From assembly GCA_034440575.1 (NCBI GenBank), contig JAOTOL010001501.1, positions 607,501 through 671,500 of the forward strand: 64,000 nucleotides of DNA, given 5' to 3'. Under the pieces are notes generated by a model. The model had not been told where the DNA came from. It searched no databases and saw nothing but the letters and a program-made list of their open reading frames with translations. The position numbers and the translations under genes were made by a program. Of the stretch, positions 53,207 through 64,000 are shown piece after piece (positions within the stretch are counted from its first letter, which is position 1; every line of letters starts with the position of its first letter). This stretch comes from Imbricaverruca yamaguchii (taxonomy: Eukaryota; Arthropoda; Thecostraca; Neoverrucidae).

Positions 53207-54158
53207 GCTTCACGTACTAGTCCAGTGCGTCGTATAAAGTCAATTGCTTCAATGTTTGTAATTATGAGTTGTGCCGGAAATATTATTGCGTCTAATGAAA
53301 CCTACGAACATTTAAGGACGGTTGTTTGAACAGTGCAAACTGTGTATAATCATGCCTTACATCCAACAAGCACGAAACGATCTAAGCATACCGATGTACC
53401 TGTATCAGGTGCTGCCCCCTGGCGAGCGCAAGTGCTGCCATCTGACATGGCAGAGCTAACCGGACTACCAGCCAAGTCTGCCCAGTTCCGAATCCGAGTG
53501 CTTGTGTCTACTAGTTTTCTCGAGGAGGCTGTTTGTGTTAAGACATGCGCATGAATATTTTCGGCATTACCATGCTACGAACTAGGTACACAATATGAAA
53601 CTTAACAACATTTGGTAGCGTGGTTCAGTGTATCTTCTCCAGATGTACCACTTAAGTTCAAATACCGTCAACACCTGTGATTTAATGGTGACCTCCACTC
53701 CAGCAGATACCCAACCGCACTTATAAGGTGCAATTAAGGCGTGGTTTCTCATGCATGGCCTTGATGTCGGCCACGAACTACTCATGGCCGAGTCTTTGTG
53801 GACTTACAATCCATTGTCTGATAGACAACTCTGATAAAGTAATGCCCCCTCCCCCATGCAGTCATTGATAGGATATGCTTTCCTTTGCTGCGCCCTGGGT
53901 TAAGCTAATGCAAGGTACCAGACCTGGACCTGGCCACAGAGCTGGACCGGATCACACGTATTCGCCGACCTCGTGAAACCTTAGCATTGCTCTTATGGCG
54001 TTGCATTCATAAAAAATAATCGACTCCAGAAATGTTTCGTTGCCCAATCCCCTTATAAAATCTGCGCCGACGCCCATGGTGCCGAAGTGGATAATCCATG
54101 CATTATACTTTAGGGGCAGATGCCAAGGGTGGGGTGGGGTATGGTGACATGCAGCCCC
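53207..54158. other. No gene recognised
   Basis: Contains short GC-rich frames (for example about 53,400-53,550 and 53,915-53,985) that may be relics of exons, without recognisable domains. Confidence 0.35.
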
Positions 54159-54505
54159 TGTTGAGAATTATGTGCGCAGGGTGCCTGACCGGCTATTTCT
54201 GGCCTGCAGGCCGATGCGTACCACCATCTAGTGGTGGACCTTGTAACCACTACTTTCTGCTGCAGTCGGTTGTGCATGCGTGCGACGTGGCGCTCACTTC
54301 GCATGCGTAACATACGCGTCATTTTCCCGAGGGGTTGAAAGAGGAGCTTTGGGTGTGACACGGCAGACTGCGGTTGGAACTGGCACCGTGCTGACGTGTG
54401 TCGAGCGATTTGGACTGCGTGCTCCGGTGTGGCCTCCGGAAGATTGTGCACAAGTGAGATTGTGGGCAAGAACTGCGTGAATTTGTGCGGACAAATTTGC
54501 TAACA
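54159..54505 (+). repeat. Candidate BEL/Pao 5' LTR
   Basis: Begins TGTTGAGAATTA and ends TTTGCTAACA (TGTT...AACA), one base before a primer-binding site. No second LTR lies in the window to prove the left boundary, so the start is inferred. Confidence 0.45.
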
Positions 54506-54506
54506 A

Positions 54507-54524
54507 TGGTGCCGAAACCAGGGA
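54507..54524 (+). promoter_or_regulatory. Retrotransposon primer-binding site
   Basis: TGGTGCCGAAACCAGGGA begins with TGG as expected for pairing with a tRNA 3' CCA end and resembles the TGGTGCCGAAACC-type sites of known LTR elements. It lies 50 bp before the gag ATG. Confidence 0.75.
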
Positions 54525-54574
54525 CATTTAGATCTACAGTTTTGGTGATTTGCGTCGCATTGTTTTGAAATTGC

Positions 54575-56330
54575 ATGGATGTGAAGATAGACCCAGCAAG
54601 CCTGAAGAAGCGACGCACTACAACAAGAATATAGTCTTCACGCAGCGGTAACGCACTTGCCGAACTCTTGAACCAGTCTCCGTCGGGTGAAGTAGACTCG
54701 CTCGAGGTAATGGAAGCCAAGAGGGATTGTGGAGCCCGACTCTTCACTTGATAACGCTGAATCTGCCCTAGGTGTGGAATTGAACGAAGAGGAGCTTCAG
54801 GGTGACGTAGACACAGCCTGGAGCTTCAGGGATGGAGTCGAGAAGGTTCTTCTTCGTGCGGAGAAGTTCCTTGTAAAGCATCAGCCAGCCGCTAGCAGCC
54901 AGCTGAGCAGTTTGGGGTCATCGCAGCCTTCTGCAGTGGTGCGTCTTCCTCAACTCGAGCTTCCGCGCTTTGACGGTGACGTAACGAAGTGGACGAGCTT
55001 TTGGGAAGCTTTTTTTCAGCTGCGGTAGATGTGAGTGATCTTCCTGAGATAAACAAACTAAATTATTTTGGGTCCCTTCTACGAGGGGAGGTGAAGAAGT
55101 GTGTTGAGGGCCTTCCCTTGTCGGTGCAGAATTACACAGCCTGGAGCTTCAGGGATGGAGTCAAGAAGGTTCTTCTTCGTGCGGAGAAGTTCCTTGTAAA
55201 GCATCAGCCAGCCGCTAGCAGCCAGCTGAGCAGTTTGGGGTCATCGCAGCCTTCTGCAGTGGTGCGTCTTCCTCAACTCGAGCTTCCGCGTTTTGACGGT
55301 GACGTAACGAAGTGGACGAGCTTTTGGGAAGCTTTTTCAGCTGCGGTAGATGTGAGTGATCTTCCTGAGATAAACAAACTAAATTATTTTGGGTCCCTTC
55401 TGCGAGGGGAGGCGAAGAAGTGTGTTGAGGGCCTTCCCTTGTCGGTGCAGAATTACCAGACTACGTGCATCCTGCTGAAAGACCGTTTCGGACGCAACGA
55501 GCTCGTCGTGTTTGCTCACGTGCAGAAACTGCTGGAACTTCAAGTCCCTCCAGGATATCCACGAGAGGTTGGTGCCCTTCAGTGTCTTGTGGATGAGCTA
55601 CTTGTCCACATTAGAAGCTTGGAGTCTCTGGGCATCAAGGGTGAGCAGTACGGCGTAATTCTCACCCCACTGATTCTGTCCCGGCTGCCAGCTGAAGTAA
55701 GTCTCGAGTGGGCGAGGGGCAGTGTGGGACAAGAGAACAACCTGGACTTTCTTGTAGACTTCCTTCAGAAGGAGATTAGCCGTCAGGAGCGCTCTGGTGT
55801 GCACAACGATCTGACGGCATCTGGAGGCAAACATGTGTCTTCAACCGGGCGAGCAGCGGCTTCTTCTGAACGCCGACCTGGTGCAGCAAGAAAGGAGTGG
55901 CCTCGGCGATCATCCGCTGCTGCGCTGCATGCAGCCACGCCTGGGTGTGCCTTCTGCCGACAGCATCACTACATAGCTAAGTGCCCTGAACTTCTGGAAC
56001 TCGCATGTGTAGATAGGTTTGGTGCTATCAAAGCCAGCAGGTTGTGCTCTTGTTGTTTTCAGAGCGATCACATGGCAAAAACTGCTATGAGATGTGACCT
56101 GTGCAAAGGCAGGCATCACCATTTGCTTTGTTTCCATGGTGGAAAAGGGAGTGAGATTGTTTCAGATGGATCCGTGAAAGGGGGATACCCTGTTGTGCCT
56201 TCTAAACCACCGCCCAATATGCCTGCTCCCAATGTACCAGCGCCAGGTATGCCCCGAAGTGCGGCAGTGGGGGGAGCAGAGGGGGGCAAGTCTGGAGTAT
56301 CACACTCTTGCAACACTGGTAGTGTGACAT
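54575..56330 (+). pseudogene. BEL/Pao gag with internal tandem duplication
   Basis: ATG at 54,575 (MDVKIDPASLKKRRTTT), then an in-frame TAG at 54,632-54,634 and a frame shift around 54,720-54,750. A 321/323-bp segment is duplicated (54,811-55,133 and 55,134-55,456). The first copy has two extra T in a T run (about 55,011-55,017) that shift the frame. After it the frame is open to 57,109. The nucleocapsid shows CAFCRQHHYIAKC, CSCCFQSDHMAK and CDLCKGRHHHLLC, the knuckle set typical of BEL Gag. Confidence 0.85.
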
Positions 56331-57570
56331 TGCTGCCACTTGCTACTGTTCTGGTGGAGGGCAAACATGGCCCAGTGAAGGCCAACATGATTTTTGACAG
56401 TGGTAATGATAATACTTTTATGTCTGAGTGGCTCGTGAAGCAAGTCGAGGGGGAATTCAAAGGATCCGTTGAAATGGCATGTGCCTCTTTTGGTGGTGGC
56501 AAAGCCACAAGAGTATGTGACGTGTATGATGTCATGGTAACTTCTGCCAATGCTTGTCTGCCGACAGCTGTGAAGATAACAGCCGTGAAAGTGCCAGTGA
56601 TCTGCGCTCCGCTGGTCCGTCCGTGTGTCCCCGTCCACCTGCTGGATCCATTCAGAGACCTCGCCTTGGCTGCCGACTGTTCGTCTGATTCCTCCGGTGA
56701 TAACGTGCTGCATATCGACCTCATCATTGGACAGGACCAATATTGGTCCTTGGTGAAGTCAGGTTTGGTGCGGAGCTCAGAGGGTCTTGTCGCCTTTGAG
56801 ACCGTGTTTGGGTGGATTCTCTCGGGTTCGGTAGGTGGAGTGGAGGGTTCCCCTGGTGGTACAGGTGTGGGCAGTCAGGAATGTCAGCTGTTGACGATGA
56901 CTGATATGGTATCAGCCAGTATCAGACAAGAATGTGGGGTCCGGATGATTTTTCTGTGCTTGATCTACCTGATACGTCTGATGCTGCGCTGGCCGAATTC
57001 AACAGAACCATCAAATATGACGAAGGTAGGTATTTGGTTCAGGTACCGTGGAAGCGCAACAAGTCTCAGCTCATGGATAGTCCTGTTTCCGCTGAAAAGC
57101 GGTTGGTAAGTCTAGAAAGAAAGCTGCACTCCAACCCCCAGCTTCATTCTGTTTATGATGCAGCTCTGATACAGATGGAGGATGATGACGTCATATGTGA
57201 AGTCCCCCTGACGAAGTGACGTCATCAGATGCAACGTAATTACATGCCCCACAGGCCAGTGGTGAAAATGAGCAGCACAACTAAAGTGAGACCAGTGTTT
57301 GATGCTAGCGCGCGGGGGCCCAATGGTGTATCACTGAATGATGTGGTGGAGGTTGGGCCTGCATTGATGCCTAACTTGCAGGAAGTTCTGCTCTGTTTCA
57401 GGCTCTGGCGATTTGGCCTGTCGGCTGACATTGTGGAAGCGTTTCACCAGATCCGTTTATCGAAAAGTGAGCAGAACACACACCGCGTCTTGTGGAGGCA
57501 GGGCGGGCATATGAGGATCATGCGTTTTCAGCGAATGACCATGGGCGTGGCCTGCAGACCCTTCCTGATA
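56331..57570 (+). pseudogene. BEL/Pao protease and N-terminal reverse transcriptase
   Basis: Protease: MIFDSGNDNTFMSEWL, with DSG as the active site. Linker signature: LIIGQDQYWSLV and FGWILSG, highly typical of BEL/Pao. The frame shifts near 56,930. TIKYDEGRYLVQVPWK follows, then an in-frame TGA at 57,217-57,219. RT fingers then read PHRPVVKMSSTTKVRPVFDA, with LSADIVEAFHQIRL and MRFQRMTMGVACRPF. The YVDD box is not reached. Confidence 0.85.
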
Positions 57571-57778
57571 TAAAGACATAAAGACATAAAGACATAAAGA
57601 CATAAAGACATAAGACAAAATAAAGACAAAGAAAAAAAATAAAGACATAAAGACATAAAGACATAAAGACATAAAGACATAAAGACATAAAGACATAAAG
57701 ACATAAAGACATAAAGACATAAAGACATAAAGACATAAAGACATAAAGACATAAAGACATAAAGACATAAAGACATAG
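57571..57778. repeat. Expanded CR1 tail, (CATAAAGA)n
   Basis: About 25 copies of an 8-bp unit, reading TGTCTTTA on the CR1 strand, the same unit as the short tails of the other CR1 copies. One interruption (GACAAAATAAAGACAAAG) lies near 57,612-57,645. The repeated Met-Ser-Leu-Cys-Leu-Tyr-Val-Phe frames are artefacts. Confidence 0.95.
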
Positions 57779-59306
57779 AAGGTTAGTGCAACTATGAGCC
57801 ACCAGGGCCCTTCTTGGTTGCACTCTGTACACTGAAGCAGTTGCCCACCAGATCTTTTCAATCAGCCCTCCCTGTAATACTGAAAAGCAAGCCCTCTATT
57901 CTTATGATTGTCTATGCTGTTTTTAAAGATGTTCATTGTGCTGCTACTGACGATGTTTTCTGGCAGCTGGTTCCAGTGTTCTACTACACTGTTTGTGAAG
58001 AATGTCTGCCTTAACCTTGTTCTGCTGTGGTTGACTTTAATTTTGGATTTATGACCTCTAATTGCATCATTTCTGTTAAATTCAAAAAGTTCCCAAAGAT
58101 ATCCCCTCTCCAGACCATGGACAAATTTAAAGACCTCGATGAGATCTCCTCTCGGCCTTCTATATCTAAGTGAAAACATATTCAATATCTTCAATCTTTC
58201 CTCAGATGCCAGGTTGCTTATACCATTAACCATTTTTGTAGCCCTCTTTTGTACTTTCTCTAAAAGCCTACAATCTTTTTCATAGCTAGGAGACCAAGCT
58301 TGGATGCAGTATTCCAAATGTGGCCTGACATATGCACAGTAAAGCCTCCTGATGACTTCACTTCTGCATGATACATTCCTATTTATTGCCCCGAGCATTC
58401 TCAATGCCTTCTTCCTGGCTTCCTTGGTCTGTTATGATGCCCCCAATTTTGTGTTTAGAATAACACCTAAATCCTTCTCCTGTTGAGTCTTGAGTCTGTT
58501 GAGTACTGATAGCACTTGGCCACCCATCAAGTATGGAGCCCTCATATGCTGCTTACCTACATGCATGATTTTGCACTTATGAAAATTTCAGTTCATTTGC
58601 CATTCTTCAGACCACTTCACAAGTTCGTCTAAGTATTTTTGCAGCGAGATATGCTCATTTTGACCTGTTATTGCCCTAAAGATCTTCAAATCATCCGCAA
58701 ATTTCAAAACTTTACTGCTTAGGCCACTTTCAATGTTATTTACACAGAAAATGAACAGTAGTGGCCCCAGTACTGATCCCTGGAAGATTCCACTAAGAAC
58801 ATCTTGCCATGATGACTTTGTACCATTTAGCATCACTCTTTGCTGTCTATCTGAAAGCCACAACCCTATCCATTTTAAGATGTTACCTGCAATACCATGG
58901 GCTTGAAGCCGTATCATTAACCGTTTATGGGATACCTTGTCAAAGGCCTTACTAAAGTCAAGATATGCTACATAGCCTGATTTTCCTGATCAAATTGTTC
59001 CGTGGCGAAGTTAAAAAAGTCCAAGAGATTTGTGAGACACGATCGTCCTTTCCTAAACCTATGTTGAGTATCTTGAATCAATCCGTTTCCTTCCAGATAA
59101 TTAACTATTCTTTCCTTGATAATTGATTCGATTACCTTGCAGACTAGGGATGCGAGACTTACTGGCCTATAATTTTCAACTTTCCCTCTTTCTCCTTTCT
59201 TGAAAATTGGAACTACATGTGTCCTTTTCCAATCGTTTGGAGTTTCATTTTGTGAAACTGATCTACAAAATATTATACCAATTGGAAATGCCAGTTCCTT
59301 TTCAGT
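57571..59306 (-). mobile_element. 5'-truncated CR1 copy abutting the BEL element
   Basis: Minus-strand copy covering from about the equivalent of 22,840 in the long copy to the 3' end. Visible blocks: GSVLGPLLFIFCVNNIE, LKFADDLKIFRAI, and the C-terminal LRYRRPRGDLIEVFKF. Multiple frameshifts. Its 3' tail is the 8-bp array at 57,571-57,778. Confidence 0.9.
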
Positions 59307-60734
59307 CGGGTAGTTTTACCTAGGGCCCCCGTGGGAAAGTGACATTCCTCTGAGAAGCCTCTGAGTGCACCACCGAGTATTTTTTTTAGCCAGAGGCGCC
59401 CCATGAGAGGAAAAGGCATCCCTTAGACATAATGAATCACTAGCACTGTATTCTGGTGACGCTCCTGGCTAGAAGCAGCCTCCCTCAATACGTTCGAATC
59501 CAAGTGATGCCATCAATATATACCAGATGGACCTCAATCGGCGCATTTCTGTCTTCATGGCTCCTATATAATTCTGGAGACAACTTCAGTTTTGCTTTTC
59601 ATCTAGAAACTTTTTTGCGCGCAATGGTAACGCCCGCTCTATGAACACCTATACATGTCGGCATCAGACTATTGCAATAATGATTAAGATGAAATATATG
59701 TTAAATTGCCGTAAATAACGAAACACGGTTTAAAATAAACAACTTATATATTTTGGCATAGTCCAACGACTCAACACAGTTTGATTACTAGGAAAGCAAA
59801 ATTGCCGCTACTAGAGTTTCTTCGGGAGTGAACATTATAAATTGAGAAAAGATAAAATAAACAGAATCACGTTATCTCTGGCATAAAGCTACCTACAACA
59901 AAAGGCAGGCTACTAGACAAGAACCAGCATGAAAATATGAATGAACACGCACGACACAGATAGCGAGTTGCTACACCATGTATAGCGGACCTATCAACCG
60001 AGTATATTGTTCAACGTTTGTTAAAGATCTCTAATCCACCTCGCATCGAACATCAGGTCCGCACAGTCATTAATGATGGCCAGGATGCGAATGGCGAAGC
60101 TGCTGTCAAACGGTTGATCTGCAGTATGTGTCTGCATGGTGACAACATGCGGCAACACATGTCGGGTTCCAACCGGCTAGAAGTCAAGAAGCTAGTGTCC
60201 ATCATATGCATGAATCTGACTGCGAAAGGTGACCCCAAACGCAGAGGTGCACAAAACATCAAGAATGCAATCTTTAAGCATTGCAACCTATAAATCTGTC
60301 ACATTTCAAAACCGCAATCGAACCCTATCAACTGTCACGGTGTATCTGTGACGGCCTGCTGCGCCATGGTTCAGCCTAATGGAGCTGGCTGCGTGCAGTC
60401 GATATTGTACACCGGGATCTGTCTCAAAAGAGTTAGTCACTGCCATGTGCCTGTTCCGAAATTGCAGTGATAACTAACCGAAATATAAGCGAATAGTTTG
60501 TGAAAGAACCAAAAATAGATCGTACATGAAATATTTTTCGTTAAGGTCTTCCCTGAATTTATTTATCTTCTTTATGTGGTGAATGTTTTTCCTTCATCGA
60601 AAATTGACTATCTGTCACAGCAACGGCACAGCTTCAGCGAATATCTGTCACGTACGCTGGTAAGTGATTTGGCAGGTTTGTTCACCCCTGTCCGCACATG
60701 CGTGCTGCTGCCTATTGTCTATTGTCTGTTGCGA
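59307..60734. other. No supported gene
   Basis: Mixed sequence. A frame at 60,018-60,293 is listed separately. No BEL continuation or other element was recognised. Confidence 0.4.
60018..60293 (+). other. Uncharacterised 91-residue open frame
   Basis: Reads LICSMCLHGDNMRQHMSGSN in its middle, which has a C-x2-C and a later His suggestive of a degenerate zinc finger, and ends GAQNIKNAIFKHCNL. Composition is coding-like. No family is recognised and the opposite strand is also open, so support is weak. Confidence 0.25.
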
Positions 60735-61430
60735 TTATGAACATTGTGTGTAGAACTTAGTGCCGGAACGAATGCAGTTGGAAAGTATGTTTGCGAACAG
60801 ACGTTTGAAATAATTGATGTTTATACCAAACATATTAATATTGTCTACGTTCTGTTCCACCAGAAATATTACAGTGCTGATGCCTTGAGTAATTTTCCTA
60901 TTGCCATATAAGCTCGAGAAGTCCAGACTGAAAAAGATAGACCGAGCTGGAAGGCTGTCTGTGAGAACCATTCTGATCCTCCCTAAACAGTTAGTCGTGC
61001 TACTAGGAGAGTAAGAACGAGCACGCACAGTTGTGTCAAAGTGATGCAGACGAACCAAGCTATATTGTCGAGGAAGTTGTCATACGCTGACGCTATCGGT
61101 CTCGATTTGTTTCCTTCTTTATGTGCCTTCGGCAGGGCGTACAGTTCTGCAGTTCTGAAGTGGTTCGGCAGCAGAGTCGAGACCATATGATCTGGTAGCA
61201 ATTCCCTAGGGCTTTCCCCAATTAATTGTCGTGCTCCATCATCCAGTAACCTGTAGGATTATCTGGCGCATACACATATCTGGAAACAATGACCTCAGCC
61301 TGGTGTACATAATAAGCTTGATCCATACAACCGAACCTTTGCACTCCCTTGATGGCTTCATGATTAGGGTTTCAAATTTCCGCAGATCATTGACGGCTTT
61401 ACGTTGAGAGGAGGTTGTCAGGCAGCTCAC
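60735..61430 (-). pseudogene. Penelope-like element reverse transcriptase fragment
   Basis: Minus-strand text in shifting frames: LETLIMKPS, then AELYALPKAHKEGNKSRPIA (the LPK-HK-x-RPI signature of Penelope-like RTs), then FFSLDFSSLYGN, the RT motif A region. Frameshifts and stops break it. The GIY-YIG endonuclease that should follow is not found. Confidence 0.65.
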
Positions 61431-61539
61431 GCCGACATTGCTATGCTTATAGTAGGCGAGAATTTGCGACTTAACCCTGTTCAGCTGTTTTTCAGTTCCG
61501 TTGTCAGTAGGTGGAGGTTGGTGAGCGTCAGTATCGGTG

Positions 61540-62300
61540 AATCTAGGTCACAAACGAGCACCGGAAGCCGCATAGTTACGTTGAAACTGAGCAGCTACGA
61601 TCGGCTCTGAGTCGGGGAGGGAGACTCTGAGCGGACAGTGAAGGATCATAACCATCGGAGAAGGTCCAAAGCGATATGTACGGGTTTCTGAGCCGACACA
61701 AAGAGACCTAGCCGAATGAAGGACCACTGGCCTGATGGGAGGGGGTGGCAAGTTTTTGGAAGAGGGGCGTTTAGCCTGACAGAAAAGCCTGGACAATTAA
61801 AGAGCGCTCTTGAATCGACGCAGAGGACCTATGGCAGCCAATAAAAACCTCGACGATCCGAGAGACCCAGAGCCCATATGAAGGGACACCAGCCAGACAG
61901 AAAGGGCTCCTACCGTACAAGTGTCCCGTGACATGATGAAGGTGACCCAAACAAAGAAGGGTGTATGGCCGCACGGAGAAAGTTCTGAGTCATAAAAAGT
62001 ATCCCTGTACCGCAAAAGGGAGCCCCTGAGCCTTGAAAGATCGTTCGTGAGCCGCGAAAAATGGTCCAGAAAAAAAGAGTCCAGAAAAGAATGGCTCAGA
62101 GAGGACACTTAGGTCGTACGTGCAGCACCCCTGACTCGGCTTTGGTACCTCACATCAGCGGAGAAGAGTCCAGAGCTGACTGAACGGCCCTCGGTCCGAT
62201 GAAGAGGCTTCCGAGCCACGGAGACGCCCGGGCCCAATAGGAAGGCTCCCGAGGCGAAATACAGGGCCTCTAGGTCCGTGTAGGGCCCCTCTCTGCTAAC
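61540..62300. repeat. Degenerate short-period repeat block
   Basis: Units built on GAGCC/CTGAGC and GAAGGGC/GGGCCTC motifs recur at roughly 30-40 bp, with the same texture as 7,470-7,985 and 9,236-9,625. The call is by eye and no exact consensus is claimed. Confidence 0.4.
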
Positions 62301-63678
62301 AGGCAGCGAGTCTGATAGTGCCCGATACCAATCTAGTACGCACTGTGGCGGTGTCGTTGAACGGGGATGGGGCTGAATATATGTGGTAGAACAGGAAATC
62401 ACGGCGAGGCTGGGAGCGGTTTCCGTTCAGCCCCACATTTCCATGCCAGCATGTGAGGCGACAGCTATATTTGTCCGGTGCAGAACATCTCACTTCCCGC
62501 AATCAGACTTGTCACTGCACCGTATCGGATGGACGTGGACCAACAAGTTGCAGCTTGTGGGTTCGGCTGGAGCCCAGAAGACGTGACGTCACACGATGAC
62601 GAGGGGACTGCGCATCGAGCCGCCGATCAGCTGTGAAGCATACATGCAGGCCGGCCGCCGCAGTGCTGCCGGTCGTCGCTCCGGCCAGGCCATGCGCCAC
62701 CGCTCGGCAGCCCTGGCGCCACTTTCCCTGCCGCCAACGGACCGGCGGTGACGCACCGTGACGCACCGTGACGCACCGTGACGCGCCGTGACGCACCGTG
62801 ACGCGCCGGCGAAAGTTCGGGGTGTCGCTTCGCGAAGCATCGCTGCTGACCGTCGGACGGTGAGGTACCGGTCGGCTGTGAGCAGTGGGGAGTGCTTCGG
62901 CCGCTTCGACAAGCTCAGGCGCATGCTAGTCAGCCTGACGACTGGCTCTGGCCTGAGCAGTCTGAGGCCAGCTTCGGTTTGTAGTGCAATGCCTGCAATA
63001 AAACGGCGTATTTTGTTTGTTTGAAGAACTGAAACCCAATAGTCGTCAGTGTGTCTTCGGAGGTTGAAATTCCAAGGGTGACACTTAGATGTGATGACAT
63101 AGCTTTTCTCATTCTTAAAAATATGAGTACTTTTGAAGACATTTATCTTTAGCAGCAACAGAGTGCAATCCGCTGGCGATTATTACGTTAAGGAAACAGC
63201 TACGTCAATCCCACTTACGTGGCACCCGGTGATAACAAACAAGCAAGACAGAAAAGCTAAGAGACGGCAGCAAACGAGGAACGTGGCGTAGGGGGTCGGT
63301 GCATACATCACATACAGGCACACATACATGCATACATATAGGCATACATAAATACATGTCACAAGTTAGAACATGGAAGGTGGACAGCATCATAACCTTC
63401 GGACAGGCCCCACTGACCACCTGCGACCTGAGGTGAAGCGGAGGCCTGGCGGCCAGGGCGAGTCGTGAGCGTCAGGCCCGACCTTAAATGTGGAGGTGCA
63501 TGTTGAAGTTAGAGCTTGGAAAAAACCCGAAAGTAAAAAACCAAGTGCAATATATGGGGAACCGTCTTTTTGGGGGGCAAATTGGATCAGTTCCTGACTT
63601 CTTAGTGCGAAGTAACTTGTATGCATGTGGCATACAACAGCGGAGGGGATGATGGCGTCTAATTTCAAGTGACTTGCT
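62301..63678. other. No supported gene; possible solo LTR or transcript end
   Basis: A GC-rich block at about 62,500-62,990 ends in AATAAA (62,998-63,003) and a T/G-rich stretch, as in an LTR R/U5 region or the 3' end of a gene. No matching second LTR was found in the window. The remainder is unremarkable. Confidence 0.25.
62747..62815. repeat. 10-bp minisatellite (GTGACGCACC)n
   Basis: About six copies of GTGACGCACC or GTGACGCGCC. Confidence 0.9.
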
Positions 63679-64000
63679 CTAGTTTGATGCTATGTAAAAA
63701 GGTGAAAAGTAGCTCGAGGAGCTCTGAATGCTTGTCATCGAGAAGGATGCGTAGCGAAAGCGGAAGTTGATGTTAGGCGATGAAAGAGAGAAGGGGCGGT
63801 GCTGTAAATAAGTAGGACAGGTCAGAAAAAAATGTTTCACAGAGTTGCATGCGTCACAGGTTCGGAAAAATGGAGCGCGGCGAGGTCGGCGGAGGAGGTG
63901 ATCGTGGGTGAGTGGGGTGTGTCTAAGTCGCAGCCGGCCAAGAAGCACCTCGTGTGAACGTGTGTTTTATTGGGAAGAGGGCCACTTGGAAAGAAAAAGT
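63679..64000 (-). pseudogene. LINE ORF2 C-terminus, running off the window
   Basis: Minus-strand frame VLLGRLRLRHTPLTHDHLL followed by RTCDACNSVKHFFLTCPTYL, the terminal C-x2-C-x4-H-x4-C knuckle of I/Jockey-type ORF2. It is related to, but distinct from, the LINE at 15.2-18.9 kb. Its 5' part lies beyond position 64,000. Confidence 0.75.

Larger units (their letters stand above)
54159..57570 (+). mobile_element. BEL/Pao LTR retrotransposon, 3' part missing
   Basis: Candidate LTR, primer-binding site, gag with Cys/His knuckles, protease, linker and the start of RT in order. The coding region stops at 57,570, where an inverted CR1 copy begins. Beyond that CR1 copy (59,307 on) I do not see RT continuing, so RNase H, integrase and the 3' LTR are lost or elsewhere. 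Confidence 0.85.

Noticed and set aside
57457..57861. Met-Ser-Leu-Cys-Leu-Tyr-Val-Phe repeat frames
   Set aside because: Produced by the 8-bp CR1 tail array in all three frames.
62500..63010. Solo LTR
   Set aside because: GC richness and AATAAA are suggestive, but no second copy, target duplication or defined TG...CA ends were found in the window.

Overview
This is animal nuclear DNA with no prokaryotic features. Genes are split by consensus GT-AG introns, and GC-rich exons sit in AT-rich introns. Most of the window is mobile elements and simple repeats. The mix of CR1 and RNase-H-bearing LINEs, BEL/Pao, Ty3/Gypsy, Penelope-like, P-element/THAP9-type and TTAA-flanked elements suggests an invertebrate, probably an arthropod (crustacean or chelicerate). 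That is inference; no marker fixes the species.

Layout: 1.87-6.37 kb holds a complete young Ty3/Gypsy-type LTR retrotransposon on the minus strand, with 278-bp LTRs, a CCTGG target duplication, gag, protease and pol, a canonical G GGA AAC slippery site and a UAG between protease and reverse transcriptase. 7.4-9.7 kb is a degenerate repeat block split by an inverted-repeat element. 12.6-13.5 kb is a TTAA-type element. 15.2-20.7 kb holds two head-to-head damaged copies of one RNase-H LINE, and the second abuts a near full-length but dead CR1 element with an ORF1 esterase (20.7-24.4 kb). A collapsed transposase pseudogene follows (24.5-25.5 kb).

The clearest host gene is COA8 (APOPT1), a cytochrome c oxidase assembly factor, on the minus strand. 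Its last two coding exons are at 36,318-36,097 and 29,043-28,822. The 7.05-kb intron between them contains a 1.7-kb compound microsatellite, and a 28-bp minisatellite lies in the predicted 3' UTR. Upstream on the same strand (46.8-40.8 kb) is a P-element/THAP9-type transposase gene in seven exons. All six splice junctions keep phase, the joined frame is 808 codons including stop, and the three acidic catalytic residues are present. Between these genes is a 1.5-kb fold-back repeat.

The right third (47-64 kb) holds CR1 fragments, a 1.0-kb TTAA-flanked inverted-repeat element, a BEL/Pao element with an internal gag duplication that ends at a 5'-truncated CR1 copy whose 3' tail is an 8-bp array, a Penelope-like RT fragment, and the end of another LINE running off the window. 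Several short GC-rich, splice-flanked islands may be exons of unrecognised genes.

All homology calls come from recognising protein motifs in translations; no database search was run.
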